A DNA stretch of 64,000 bases from an uncultured Alistipes sp. (GTDB lineage Bacteria; Bacteroidota; Bacteroidia; Bacteroidales; Rikenellaceae): the NCBI GenBank assembly GCA_944321765.1, contig CALUMQ010000026.1:186001-250000 (forward strand), written 5' to 3'. This document shows, in pieces, positions 8,590-17,134 of the stretch (within the stretch, counting starts at the first letter, position 1; each line of letters begins with the position of its first letter). A program made the position numbers and the translations under genes. The notes under the pieces were generated by a model. The model was not told where the DNA came from and searched no databases. It saw nothing but the letters and a program-made list of their open reading frames with translations.

Positions 8590-9522
8590 ATGAACAAAAC
8601 CGGAGGATACTCGGGCGAGGACCGTATGTGCGACCTGGTGTGCGACCGCTACCCGGTGCTTCAGATCATGAGCCGGTTCGGCATTGCGCTGGGCTTCGGC
8701 GACAAGACGATCGCCGAGGTCTGCGAGGAGAGCCGTGTCGATACGTCGACGTTTCTGGCCGTTGTCAACCTGCAGATGGGGCTGGGCGGCGGCAGGGAGG
8801 CTGCCGGCACGGTCTCGGTGCGTTCGCTGACCGACTACCTGCACACCTCGCACGGTTATTTTCTCGATTTCCGCCTTCCGGCTATCCGCCGCAAACTGAT
8901 CGAGGCGATCGACTGCTCGCAGAGCGACGTGTCGTTTGCCATCCTGCGCTTCTTCGACGAATACGTGGCCGAGGTGCAGCGCCACATGTCCTATGAGGAG
9001 CGGACGGTCTTTCCCTACGTGGAGTCGCTGCTCGCCGGGGAGAAGAGCGCAACCTACTCGATCGAGGAGTTCCGCCGGCACCACGACCAGGTGGAGACGA
9101 AGCTCCGGGAGTTGAAGAACATCATCATCAAATACTACCCCTCGGGGAGCACGAACGAGCTGAACGGCGTGCTGTTCGACATCTTTGCCTGCGAGCAGGA
9201 GCTGGCCTCGCACAATGCCGTCGAGGATGAGCTCTTCATCCCGGCCGTCGAGCGCCTGGCCTCGGAATCCCCGCAGTCGACGCGTCCCGAGCCGCTGAGC
9301 GCCCGGGAGAAGGAGATCATCACCTGCGTGGTGAAGGGTCTGACCAACAAACAGATTGCCGACGTGCTGTGCATCTCGACCCACACGGTGATCACGCACC
9401 GGCGCAACATCGCCTCGAAACTGCAGATCCACTCGGCGGCCGGACTGACGATCTACGCCATTGTCAACAAGCTGGTCGATCTGTCCGAGATCCGCGAAAC
9501 GATCAACGACCCGCAGCCGTAG
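8590..9522 (+). CDS. Hemerythrin-domain LuxR-family transcriptional regulator
   Basis: 310 residues from the ATG at 8590, placed just after a good promoter. Three parts are visible. Residues 14-65 resemble the ScdA_N/DUF542 domain that begins iron-centre-repair (RIC) proteins, but without its cysteine pair. Residues 80-225 form a hemerythrin-like four-helix domain with His88 (or His85), His132, Glu136, His164, His208 and Glu212. This spacing matches the di-iron ligands of E. coli YtfE almost position for position. Residues 236-295 are a LuxR helix-turn-helix (LSAREKEIITCVVKGLTNKQIA, then STHTVITHRRNI). The layout suggests a one-component regulator whose di-iron site senses oxygen, nitric oxide or iron state. 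Targets are unknown. The downstream gene is convergent. Confidence 0.88.
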   Translation: MNKTGGYSGEDRMCDLVCDRYPVLQIMSRFGIALGFGDKTIAEVCEESRVDTSTFLAVVNLQMGLGGGREAAGTVSVRSLTDYLHTSHGYFLDFRLPAIRRKLIEAIDCSQSDVSFAILRFFDEYVAEVQRHMSYEERTVFPYVESLLAGEKSATYSIEEFRRHHDQVETKLRELKNIIIKYYPSGSTNELNGVLFDIFACEQELASHNAVEDELFIPAVERLASESPQSTRPEPLSAREKEIITCVVKGLTNKQIADVLCISTHTVITHRRNIASKLQIHSAAGLTIYAIVNKLVDLSEIRETINDPQP

Positions 9523-9539
9523 CCCTCCTTGTGACCGTT

Positions 9540-9800
9540 TTACGGTACTGGATCGTAGCCGCTGCCGCCCCAGGGGTGGCAGCGTGCCAGACGCTTCAGG
9601 GTGAGCCACAACCCCTTCAGAGGACCGTACTTCCGCAACGCCTCGAGCGCATACTGGGAGCAGGTGGGGGTGAAGCGGCACGACGGGGGCGTGAGGGGAG
9701 AGATGCAGAGCTGGTAGAAGCGCACCAGTAGGATGAACGGCAGGGCGCAGATTCTTTTAAAGAGCTGCAGCCACCGTTTGGAGGATTTTTCGGACGGCAT
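9540..9800 (-). CDS. yidD: Membrane protein insertion efficiency factor YidD
   Basis: 86 residues, normal length. It carries the family signature [25 protein letters not shown] with conserved cysteines, followed by [17 protein letters not shown]. YidD is an amphipathic inner-membrane-associated protein that helps YidC-dependent insertion. It overlaps rnpA by 44 bases, the usual rnpA-yidD arrangement, and is the last gene of a ten-gene minus-strand run. No terminator is seen in the 17 bases before the convergent regulator gene. Confidence 0.95.
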   Translation of the reverse strand: MPSEKSSKRWLQLFKRICALPFILLVRFYQLCISPLTPPSCRFTPTCSQYALEALRKYGPLKGLWLTLKRLARCHPWGGSGYDPVP

Positions 9801-10125
9801 GAGCTACGGTTTTGTACGGAAGGACCTCCTTCGAGGAGTAGATCAGCGCGAGGTCGAGGTTTACCGGCACTTCGGCGCCGAGGATCTCCTTCTGCAACCT
9901 GTAGGCCTCCCGGGTGCGTCGGCGCAGGAGGTTGCGGCGGTTTGCCCGCTTGTGGAACTTCTTCGGAACGGAGCACAGCACCTCGACCGAGCGTTCGGTA
10001 TCGGGCTCGGCAAACCATACGTAGCGGAAGGGGAAAATGAATCCGCTTTCGCCGTTTTCGAACAGACGGCGAATGGCTCCCATCGAGCGGAGCCGTTCGG
10101 TTCGGGGCAGCGAGTGCTGGGCCAT
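9757..10125 (-). CDS. rnpA: Ribonuclease P protein component
   Basis: 122 residues from the ATG at 10125. The protein assists the RNase P RNA in removing tRNA 5' leaders. The RNR signature is visible as [21 protein letters not shown] (about residues 55-75), after the N-terminal [17 protein letters not shown]. An in-frame GTG at 10164 overlaps the hemD stop (GTGA) and has a GGAG five bases upstream, so a 135-residue form started by coupling is possible. The extra 13 residues look unconserved, so the ATG is preferred. rpmH, its common neighbour elsewhere, is 24 kb away here. Confidence 0.93.
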   Translation of the reverse strand: MAQHSLPRTERLRSMGAIRRLFENGESGFIFPFRYVWFAEPDTERSVEVLCSVPKKFHKRANRRNLLRRRTREAYRLQKEILGAEVPVNLDLALIYSSKEVLPYKTVAHAVRKILQTVAAAL

Positions 10126-10160
10126 ATTGTTCTGCGGGCGGGAGTCTCCTCGGGGGGTCG

Positions 10161-11021
10161 TCACTTCGACTCCGAGGCCGGACGCCGGGGTCTGCTTTTC
10201 TTTGCGAGTTTGTGCTGCTGGCTGCGGATGAACTCCTCCTTCTGGGAGTCCACGGAGAGCTCCACGGGGTGTATCTCCTCGCCGTTGAGGACCTTCTGGA
10301 GGAAGATGTCGAGGGCCTTGACCATCGAGGGAGCCTCGGGGGTCGGGGCGTTGGCCGAGACGGGGATGCCGGCCTCGATGGCGGCGCGGAGTGTTCCTTC
10401 GCCGAAGACCGCCACGGCGGGCAGCTCCTTCGTTCCGAACTTCTCGACGAGGGTCTTGACGTCGGTCGGGGAGTAGAGCGCCAGCAGGTCGTAGTCGGGC
10501 AGGTGCATGTGTTCGAGGTCCGCGGCGACGGTGCGTGCCAGAATGACGGGATCGAACGCGAGTTTGAGCTTTGCGAGCGTCTCGGGGAGCTCGGGCTTGT
10601 GGGGTTCGCTCAGGGCGAGGAGGAACTTCTCCTCCTTGTGCTTGATGATAAGCTCGATGAGCGAGGTAAAGGATCCGTCGGCGAACGAAATCTTGCGCTT
10701 CCGGTAGACGATGTACTTCTGCAGGTAGAGAGCTACGGCCTCGGTCTGGCAGATGTACTTCATGGTCTCGGGAATGGTGATGCGGGCCTCTTCGCAGACG
10801 TGGAAGAAGCTGTCGACAGTCGTGCGCGAGGTGAAGATGACGGCCGTGTGGTTGAGGACTTCGACGCGTTGGGCCCGGAACTCCTTCAACGATACGCCGA
10901 CGACCCGGATAAAGGGTTGGAAGGTGATTTCCACGTCGTACTTGCGCGACAACTCGAAGAATGGGGATTTCTCGATAATTGCGGGCTTCGGCTGTGAAAC
11001 CAGAACACTCTTTACTTTCAA
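10161..11021 (-). CDS. hemD: Uroporphyrinogen-III synthase (Bacteroidetes type)
   Basis: 286 residues. Matches the HemD fold as found in Bacteroidetes: two Rossmann-like halves, with VLVSQPKP at the start, AVIFTSRTTVDSFF near residue 60 and DLLALYSPTDVKTLVEKFG near 180. HemD closes and inverts hydroxymethylbilane to uroporphyrinogen III for haem or corrinoid synthesis. No other haem gene is nearby. A basic tail (KLAKKSRPRRPASESK) extends beyond the usual fold. The start lies 17 bases after the DUF4271 gene, and the stop overlaps the alternative GTG of rnpA. Confidence 0.88.
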   Translation of the reverse strand: MKVKSVLVSQPKPAIIEKSPFFELSRKYDVEITFQPFIRVVGVSLKEFRAQRVEVLNHTAVIFTSRTTVDSFFHVCEEARITIPETMKYICQTEAVALYLQKYIVYRKRKISFADGSFTSLIELIIKHKEEKFLLALSEPHKPELPETLAKLKLAFDPVILARTVAADLEHMHLPDYDLLALYSPTDVKTLVEKFGTKELPAVAVFGEGTLRAAIEAGIPVSANAPTPEAPSMVKALDIFLQKVLNGEEIHPVELSVDSQKEEFIRSQQHKLAKKSRPRRPASESK

Positions 11022-11038
11022 AATGCGGACAATTTAGG

Positions 11039-12157
11039 TTATTGAATGGATGCCTCGCCCCTTGTCAACAGCAGCCATAAAAGACTGATAGGGAAGAGTT
11101 CCACGGTGCAAAGGTACAAAAACCAAAGTAAAATTGAAAAATTTTTAGAAAGAAACAGCCCCAGGGACTCTTTGAGATACAGAATGGCCGCAACGGCCGA
11201 TTCGGCGAGGAGGGCGTAGAGCCAGATACTGCCGGAGTCGGGCGGGCAGAGGATGTAGAGCAGCAGCACGGGGGCCGCGCAGACGACGATCAGGGCGAAA
11301 TAGGTTCTGCGCAGCTGCAGGAGCTGGAGAATGAAGGGCCGGGAGACGGTAATGGCTCCCGCACCCTGCAGCATGAGGTACTGGTACAGCAGGACGAGGG
11401 CTCCGGCGAGCGAGGTTGCCAGCGAGAGTCCCGGCATGGCGATTTGCTCAAGGTCGTCGGGGATGAGTCCTTCGAGACGTTCGCCGCCGAACTTGACGGC
11501 GAGCAGACCCGCGAAGAGGAGTCCGAGCGTGACGGTCACGTTGAGGAAGTGCGAGAACCCGCTGCTTCCGGTCTCTTCGGAGAGGCGTTTGCGGGCGGGA
11601 GCGTCGTGAAACGTTCGGTTGAGCAGGGTGCGGATGTCCCCGAGGTTACGGTAGAGGAGCACGGCATAGATGACGGCCAGCAGGAGCACCAACCCCTGGA
11701 AGGGGATGTTGTCTGTCGGGATGCTGCGCGTCGGTTGGAGTTCGCCGCCCGGAGCCACGCGCATCGAGGAGGCTCCGAAGACGGCTCTGGCGGTGGTGTC
11801 GCGCCAGACAACCTGCCCTTCGGCGGCGCCGGCTTCCCTGACGGGAAGGATATATCCGAGGCTGTTCCACGCCGTCGAGTCCGTGCGCTGAGATTCCGGA
11901 AGGGAGTCCGTCGCGGAGACAGCGGCGAGCGAATCCGCCGGCTGCTTGCCGTGGGTGCTTCCGGTTGTGTCCGAGCGCCGTGCGACTCCGGCTCCCCGGA
12001 TCGAATCCGCCGGCTGCGTGCCGTGGGTGCTTCCGGTCGTGTCCGTGCGCCGTGCGCCGCCGGCTTTCCGGATCGAATCCGCCCGCTGGATGCTTCCGGC
12101 CCCCGGGATCGAATCGTTGCGGGTCCCCTCCTGCATATGGATCCCACACTCGACCAT
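11039..12157 (-). CDS. DUF4271 membrane protein with N-terminal 24-residue repeats
   Basis: 372 residues from the ATG at 12157, which overlaps the kinase stop in an ATGA. The N-terminal ~95 residues are hydrophilic and repetitive (units like DSIRGAGVARRSDTTGSTHG), apparently disordered. Residues ~140-370 hold about six or seven hydrophobic segments, as in the DUF4271 family of Bacteroidetes inner-membrane proteins of unknown function. The family commonly lies next to hemD in this phylum, as it does here. Its coupling to the histidine kinase may mean a shared signalling role; this is inference. Confidence 0.8.
   Translation of the reverse strand: MVECGIHMQEGTRNDSIPGAGSIQRADSIRKAGGARRTDTTGSTHGTQPADSIRGAGVARRSDTTGSTHGKQPADSLAAVSATDSLPESQRTDSTAWNSLGYILPVREAGAAEGQVVWRDTTARAVFGASSMRVAPGGELQPTRSIPTDNIPFQGLVLLLAVIYAVLLYRNLGDIRTLLNRTFHDAPARKRLSEETGSSGFSHFLNVTVTLGLLFAGLLAVKFGGERLEGLIPDDLEQIAMPGLSLATSLAGALVLLYQYLMLQGAGAITVSRPFILQLLQLRRTYFALIVVCAAPVLLLYILCPPDSGSIWLYALLAESAVAAILYLKESLGLFLSKNFSILLWFLYLCTVELFPISLLWLLLTRGEASIQ
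11931..12083. repeat. 72-bp in-frame tandem repeat inside the DUF4271 gene
   Basis: The unit beginning gaatccgccggctg starts at 11931, 12003 and 12075 (period 72 bp = 24 codons), giving two full copies and a partial third. The period is a multiple of three, so copy-number change would keep the frame. Confidence 0.85.
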
Positions 12158-13332
12158 CAGGCAAAGATGCGTTTGAGGGTGACGCGGATGGTCGTTCCCT
12201 TGCCTATTTCCGAATCCACCACGGCGATCTTGCCCTGGTGGTACTCCTCGACGATGCGCCGCGAGAGGGAGAGCCCCAGCCCCCATCCGCGGGTTTTGGT
12301 CGTGAAGCCGGGCTCAAAGATGCGCTTCCAGTTGCTTTTGGGAATTCCCTTGCCGGTATCCTTCACATCGATCATCACGTTCTTGTCGTCCGAGGAGATG
12401 CGCACGTCGATGGCTCCGTGTCCCTGGAGCGCATCGAGGGAGTTCTTCATGAGATTCTCGACGACCCATTCGAAGAGCGCCGCATTGATGTTGGCCTGCA
12501 CGGGGGCGATGGCCAGTCCGTTGTAGTCGAGGGTGACGTTGCGCGGGATTCGTTTGCGGAAGTACATCACCGACTCGCCGACCACTTCGTTGATGTTTGC
12601 CGGAGCGAGGGGTGTTTCGGATCCGATCTTCGAGAACCTGTCGACGATCTTCATCAGATGGGTGAGATCCTTGTTCATCTCGTCGACGGCCGTCTGGTCG
12701 ATATCCTGCGAACGGAGGTACTCGATCCATCCGAGCAGCGACGAGGTGGGTGTTCCCAGCTGGTGGGCGGTCTCCTTGGCCAGTCCGATCCACACGCGGT
12801 TCTGCTCGTCGTGCTTCGACGAGCGGAAGGCCACGAATCCCAGGGCGATGAACGCCGTGATGACGAGGATCTGGATGTAGGGGAAGTAGTAGAGCGACTT
12901 CAGGAGGGCCGATTTTCCATAGAAGATGATGTGGTAGTGCTCGTTGGTCCACCAGAAGTGTACCGGACGGGGGATGTTCTCCTCGGTGAACTTCTCGATC
13001 TGACGGCGCAGACGCCCCGGATGGTTGATGATCTTTTCGGGGATGAGGTGGGAGTTGATGACCTCGAGGTTCTCGTTGGTGATGATGAAGGGGATGTTGT
13101 TGTTGTTCGACATGATGTCGGCGATCAGGGGGTCCTCCATGGCTCCGCCCATCACGTCGCGGTTCACGCGCTCCATGGTGTGTGCCCAGAGGGCCACGTC
13201 GTGCTGCTCCTTCTCCTTGAGGCGCCGGGCCATGTTGTTGGTGTAGAGCAGCGAGATGGTGCCGAGGGCGATACCCACGACGATGACCACCACGCGGTTG
13301 CGGAACGAGAATCTGTCGAGACGCAGCTTCAT
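12157..13332 (-). CDS. Membrane sensor histidine kinase
   Basis: 391 residues. Two membrane helices (about 13-30 and 150-170) enclose a ~120-residue periplasmic sensor region. The phospho-accepting His190 lies in AKETAHQLGTPTSSLLGW. The ATP-binding domain has the N box (ENLMKNSLDAL), G1 (DTGKGIP), F region (FEPGFTTK) and G2 (GWGLGLSLS). No response regulator is adjacent, so it is an orphan kinase with unknown signal. It begins 12 bases after the S41 protease and its stop overlaps the DUF4271 start. Confidence 0.93.
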   Translation of the reverse strand: MKLRLDRFSFRNRVVVIVVGIALGTISLLYTNNMARRLKEKEQHDVALWAHTMERVNRDVMGGAMEDPLIADIMSNNNNIPFIITNENLEVINSHLIPEKIINHPGRLRRQIEKFTEENIPRPVHFWWTNEHYHIIFYGKSALLKSLYYFPYIQILVITAFIALGFVAFRSSKHDEQNRVWIGLAKETAHQLGTPTSSLLGWIEYLRSQDIDQTAVDEMNKDLTHLMKIVDRFSKIGSETPLAPANINEVVGESVMYFRKRIPRNVTLDYNGLAIAPVQANINAALFEWVVENLMKNSLDALQGHGAIDVRISSDDKNVMIDVKDTGKGIPKSNWKRIFEPGFTTKTRGWGLGLSLSRRIVEEYHQGKIAVVDSEIGKGTTIRVTLKRIFA

Positions 13333-13344
13333 GCCGTCTGTTTT

Positions 13345-15006
13345 TTACTTTTTGTCCGTATCCTGTTCGGTGACGATGCGCACATACTCCCCGGGGGTGG
13401 AGAGGAGCTCCACGGCCCGTTTCACATCGCCGTCCGAGGTCAGCGAATGTTCGATCACGCCGGCCTGATAGGCGTGCCGCAGGACGATGTCGTTGTTGAT
13501 CGTCTCGATGACCTGTTCGCGGTAGGTTTCGAGGTTGGTCTGCGTGTCGTCCTTGAGGTCGGCCTCCATCTTGTCGAAGGTCTCCTTGAGCTCGGCGAAG
13601 CGGTCGTCTTCGGCGGCCTTCTTCAGGGTCTTGAGCGCCCGGCGCGTGTCGGATTCGTAGGGCACCTTCTTGTCCTTGAGGAACTCCGCGAAGTCGGCAT
13701 AATCCTCGTCGGTGATCGAGAAGGTGCGGATGTCGATCTGCTGCCCGGGGTGGCGTCGTGTGTATTCGTCGCCGAAGTCCTCGATGAATCCCAGGGCGTA
13801 GAGCGTCAGCGCGAAACGCGAGATGTACTCCGGTTCGGTGCGGATGTCGGGCATGATGCCTCCGCCGTCATAGACCTTGCGGCCGGTGCTCGTCGTGAAT
13901 TCGGAGATCAGCGAGTCGGGAACGCTCCTCACGTCGCCCTGCTGCGAATGGGAGTAGTCGATGGCCTGGATGCAGCGTCCCGAGGGGATGTAGTATTTGG
14001 CCGTTGTGAGCTTGAGCATGGTGTTGTACCCGAGGGGGCGGGTCGACTGCACGAGACCCTTTCCGAAGCTCCGCTGGCCGATCAGCACGGCGCGGTCGAG
14101 GTCCTGGAGGGCTCCGGCGACGATCTCGGCGGCCGAGGCGGAGTTTCCGTTGATGAGCACGACGAGGGGGATGTCGGGAAGCACGGGCTCCGACTGCGTG
14201 CGGAACACCTGTTTCGAATCCTCCGTGCGGCCCTTCGTGCTGAGCACCTCGGTGCCCTTGGGCACGAACATGCCGAGGATCTTGATCGCCTCCTGCATGA
14301 TGCCACCGCCGTTCGAGCGGTAGTCGAGGACGAGGGCCTTCATGCGGCCTTCGGCGCGGAGCCGTTCGATGGCGGCACGCATCTCCTCGTAGCACCCTTC
14401 GGTGAAGTCGTTGTGGCGGATGTAGGCGATGCTGTCGGCAATCCATCCGGCGTAGGGCACCCCGGGTATCGAGATCCGCTCGCGGCGCATGGTGACGGTC
14501 TCCTGCGACCCGTCGAGGTGCTCGACCGTGACGCGGACCTTGCTGCCCGGCTCACCCTTCAGACGGTTGGATACCTGCTCCGTGGTGAAACCCTTGGCCT
14601 CCTTTCCGTCGATGGCGAGGATGCGGTCGCCGATCTTCAGTCCGCCCCTGTCGGCCGGGGAACCCTCGTAGGGCTGTGCGATGCGCACGTAGTCCTCCTT
14701 CTGACGGATGAGCGATCCGATGCCGCCGTATTTCCCGGTGGTGAGGATTTCGAAGTCCTGCATTCCCTTTTCGGGGATGTACTCCGTGTAGGGGTCGAGG
14801 TCGCTGACCATGCCTGCGGCGGCCCCCTCCATGAGTTTGTCGGGATCGATGGGATCCACGTAGTTGAGCATGAGTTCGCGCATCATGTTGACGGTGATCT
14901 CCATGTTGCGTCCCAGCCCGAAGTCGTCCTTGGCCGCGAAGATGAGGGTTCCTGCGGCGGCGCACAGCGCGACGGCGGTGCAGATTCGGCGAGAGAGTCT
15001 ATTCAT
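13345..15006 (-). CDS. S41 family C-terminal processing peptidase
   Basis: 553 residues with an N-terminal signal or anchor segment (about 8-25). A PDZ domain (about 85-165, with GDRILAIDG) precedes the S41 protease core. The likely catalytic dyad is Ser291 (INGNSASAAEIVAGAL) and Lys316 (RSFGKGLVQ), with the same 25-residue spacing as E. coli Prc. It would cut C-termini of envelope proteins in the periplasm. A helical C-terminal region (about 400-553) follows the core. Its start overlaps the stop of the small membrane protein gene upstream by eight bases. Confidence 0.93.
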   Translation of the reverse strand: MNRLSRRICTAVALCAAAGTLIFAAKDDFGLGRNMEITVNMMRELMLNYVDPIDPDKLMEGAAAGMVSDLDPYTEYIPEKGMQDFEILTTGKYGGIGSLIRQKEDYVRIAQPYEGSPADRGGLKIGDRILAIDGKEAKGFTTEQVSNRLKGEPGSKVRVTVEHLDGSQETVTMRRERISIPGVPYAGWIADSIAYIRHNDFTEGCYEEMRAAIERLRAEGRMKALVLDYRSNGGGIMQEAIKILGMFVPKGTEVLSTKGRTEDSKQVFRTQSEPVLPDIPLVVLINGNSASAAEIVAGALQDLDRAVLIGQRSFGKGLVQSTRPLGYNTMLKLTTAKYYIPSGRCIQAIDYSHSQQGDVRSVPDSLISEFTTSTGRKVYDGGGIMPDIRTEPEYISRFALTLYALGFIEDFGDEYTRRHPGQQIDIRTFSITDEDYADFAEFLKDKKVPYESDTRRALKTLKKAAEDDRFAELKETFDKMEADLKDDTQTNLETYREQVIETINNDIVLRHAYQAGVIEHSLTSDGDVKRAVELLSTPGEYVRIVTEQDTDKK

Positions 15007-15472
15007 TGTATCGTTTGTTTCTTAAATACGAGTCCAACTGGTAGTATATGCGGGCCACGGCGCGGCGTATGCCCGCTATTTCGATCCACTGCCCGTACTG
15101 TTCGACGCGGATCTCGTCCTCCCAGAGGAGGGTCAGCTTGCGCAGGGGGCTGTCGGCGCGGAATGTCATCACGCCGTCGACCTCGGAGCGCAGGGAGAAT
15201 CCCGCCGCACGGAAGGCGTTGACGATCTGCTCGCGATCCCGGACGATGTCACCCTCTATGCGTCGCGCGACGAAGCCGAAACGGGGGTATGCGGCGGCCA
15301 GCAGGACGATGACCACGGGCAGCAGCATGCCCCGGGGGGTGTGGAACATCACGTAAAAGGTCTCCCTGATGGTCAGGGTGGAGGGTCCGGCGAGCCGGTT
15401 CAGGAGCATGATCACCAGACAAAGAACGCAGAGAGCGCAAAAATATTTCAGTGCGCGGATGAAGTATTTCAT
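14999..15472 (-). CDS. Small membrane protein of unknown function
   Basis: 157 residues. Two hydrophobic segments (about 8-25 and 48-65) are followed by a soluble domain rich in Arg and Glu with DGVMTFRADSP and LTLLWEDEIRVEQYG. I do not recognise the family. It lies between ispH (45 bases away) and the S41 peptidase, with an eight-base overlap of the latter, so it probably shares their transcript. It may be a membrane-associated partner of the peptidase; this is inference from position only. Confidence 0.65.
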   Translation of the reverse strand: MKYFIRALKYFCALCVLCLVIMLLNRLAGPSTLTIRETFYVMFHTPRGMLLPVVIVLLAAAYPRFGFVARRIEGDIVRDREQIVNAFRAAGFSLRSEVDGVMTFRADSPLRKLTLLWEDEIRVEQYGQWIEIAGIRRAVARIYYQLDSYLRNKRYNE

Positions 15473-15517
15473 AACAGACGACAGGTTGGTTGTTCCGATT
15501 TCGATTTTTCTTGTTGT

Positions 15518-16426
15518 TTATGCCTGCTCCGGAGCCTGTTGCACCTGCTCCGGGGCGGTTCCGCCTGCTCCGAGGCGCCTTGCGGCCTCGGCGACCTGCT
15601 GCATGAGCCAGCGGGGCGTCGAGGTAGCTCCGCAGATGCCGAGACTTCCGGCTCCGGCGATCCATGCCGGGTCGATCTCCGCGGCCTCCTCGATGACGTG
15701 CGTCCGGGGGTTGGCCCTGCGGCAGACGTCCGAGAGGACCTTTCCGTTCGACGACTTGCGGCCGCAGACGAACAGCACGACGTCGAACCGGCGGGCGAAG
15801 GCTTCGAGATGCTGCTCGCGGCCCGATACCTGGCGGCAGATCGTATCTTCGATGTGCACCTGCTGCGGATCGGCGGCCCGGCGGCGCATCTCTTCGCCCA
15901 ACGCCTCGAAGAGCTCGATGCTCTGGGTGGTCTGCGCGAGGAAGTGGATCGGACGCGAGAAGTCGATCAGTGCGAGATCGTCGCGCCCCTCGATGACGAG
16001 GGCCTGTCCGCCGACCTGCCCCGTGAGCCCCACCACTTCGGCATGCCCCCGCTTGCCGAGGATCACCACCTGCCCGCCGACTTGCTGCATGCGCTCGAAG
16101 GCCTCCACGACGCGCCGCTGGAGGCGCGCCACGACCGGACAGGTGGCATCGATGACCGCAATGCCCAGCCTGCGGGCCTCGTCATAGGTGGCGGGGGGCT
16201 CCCCGTGGGCGCGGATGAAGAGCCGCTGTCCGGCGAGCTTCGGCATGTCGGCGTGCGTCACGGTCCGCAGGCCGAGCCTTTCGAGCCGCTGCACCTCGAT
16301 GCGGTTGTGGACGATGTCGCCCAGCGAATAGACCGTACCGCCCCCTTCGAGGGCCTCCTCGGCCTTCGTGATGGCGCGCATGACGCCGAAGCAGCAGCCC
16401 GATTTGTCGTCAATCTCGATGTCCAT
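15518..16426 (-). CDS. ispH: 4-hydroxy-3-methylbut-2-enyl diphosphate reductase
   Basis: 302 residues. The last MEP-pathway enzyme, which reduces HMBPP to IPP and DMAPP with a [4Fe-4S] cluster. The three cluster cysteines are Cys12 (GCCFGV), Cys96 (DATCPVV) and Cys197 (DTICRQV). IRAHGEPP and LAQTTQS supply the usual substrate residues, and KRGHAEVVG matches the histidine and catalytic glutamate segment. The C-terminal ~17 residues (GAGGTAPEQVQQAPEQA) are an unconserved tail rich in Gln, Pro and Ala. It starts six bases after cmk. The preceding pathway enzyme, ispG, is at 58.5 kb. Confidence 0.95.
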   Translation of the reverse strand: MDIEIDDKSGCCFGVMRAITKAEEALEGGGTVYSLGDIVHNRIEVQRLERLGLRTVTHADMPKLAGQRLFIRAHGEPPATYDEARRLGIAVIDATCPVVARLQRRVVEAFERMQQVGGQVVILGKRGHAEVVGLTGQVGGQALVIEGRDDLALIDFSRPIHFLAQTTQSIELFEALGEEMRRRAADPQQVHIEDTICRQVSGREQHLEAFARRFDVVLFVCGRKSSNGKVLSDVCRRANPRTHVIEEAAEIDPAWIAGAGSLGICGATSTPRWLMQQVAEAARRLGAGGTAPEQVQQAPEQA

Positions 16427-16432
16427 GCTCTT

Positions 16433-17134
16433 TCAGGCGTTGGTTCGCTGTTCGTAAAGCTTCATAAACCAGGCCATCTGTTCGTCGACGCTCATGTGGC
16501 TGTTGTCGAGCACCACGGCGTCGTCGGCCTGGCGCAGGGGCGACACGGCGCGCGTCATGTCGATGCGGTCGCGTTCGCGGACGTTGCGTTCGATCTCCTC
16601 GAGGGTCACGTGGTCCCCCTTTTCGAGGAGCTCCTTGTAGCGTCTTTGTGCGCGGACGGCGGGGTCGGCCGTCATGAAGAGTTTCAGCTCGGCGTCGGGG
16701 AATACCACCGTGCCGATGTCGCGGCCGTCCATCACCACCCCCTTTCGGCGGCCCATCTCCTGCTGCATGGCCACGAGCTTGCGGCGCACCTCGGGGATGG
16801 CGCTCACGCGGCTCACGCAGTTCGAGACCTCGATGGTACGGATCTTTCCCTCGACCAGATCGCCGTTGACGTAGATGTCGCTGGCGCCGCGTTCGGGGTT
16901 GAAGCGGAAGGTGATCGAGATCTGGTTGAGGAGGCGGACGACGGCCTCTTCGTCGACGATTCCCGAGCGGATGGCGCCGTGTTCGAGGGCATAGAGCGTC
17001 ACGGCGCGGTACATGGCGCCGGTGTCGATGAAGATGTATCCGAGCCGTGCGGCGATGGCCTTGGCGAAGGTGCTTTTGCCGCACGAGGAGAATCCGTCGA
17101 CGGCGATGATGATCTTATTCTTAGTGTCCGACAT
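16433..17134 (-). CDS. cmk: Cytidylate kinase
   Basis: 233 residues from the ATG at 17134 (MSDTKNK). Phosphorylates CMP and dCMP. The P-loop is GFSSCGKS, the substrate-binding segment is GYIFIDTGAMYRAVTL, and MDGRDIGTVVFPDA is a strong Cmk signature. The start lies inside the end of the exporter gene, so translation is likely coupled. ispH follows at six bases; a cmk-ispH pair is common in Bacteroidetes. Confidence 0.95.
   Translation of the reverse strand: MSDTKNKIIIAVDGFSSCGKSTFAKAIAARLGYIFIDTGAMYRAVTLYALEHGAIRSGIVDEEAVVRLLNQISITFRFNPERGASDIYVNGDLVEGKIRTIEVSNCVSRVSAIPEVRRKLVAMQQEMGRRKGVVMDGRDIGTVVFPDAELKLFMTADPAVRAQRRYKELLEKGDHVTLEEIERNVRERDRIDMTRAVSPLRQADDAVVLDNSHMSVDEQMAWFMKLYEQRTNA

Noticed and set aside
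11965-15222. A 1085-codon plus-strand open frame
   Set aside because: Antisense shadow of the DUF4271, histidine kinase and S41 genes, with no recognisable motif.
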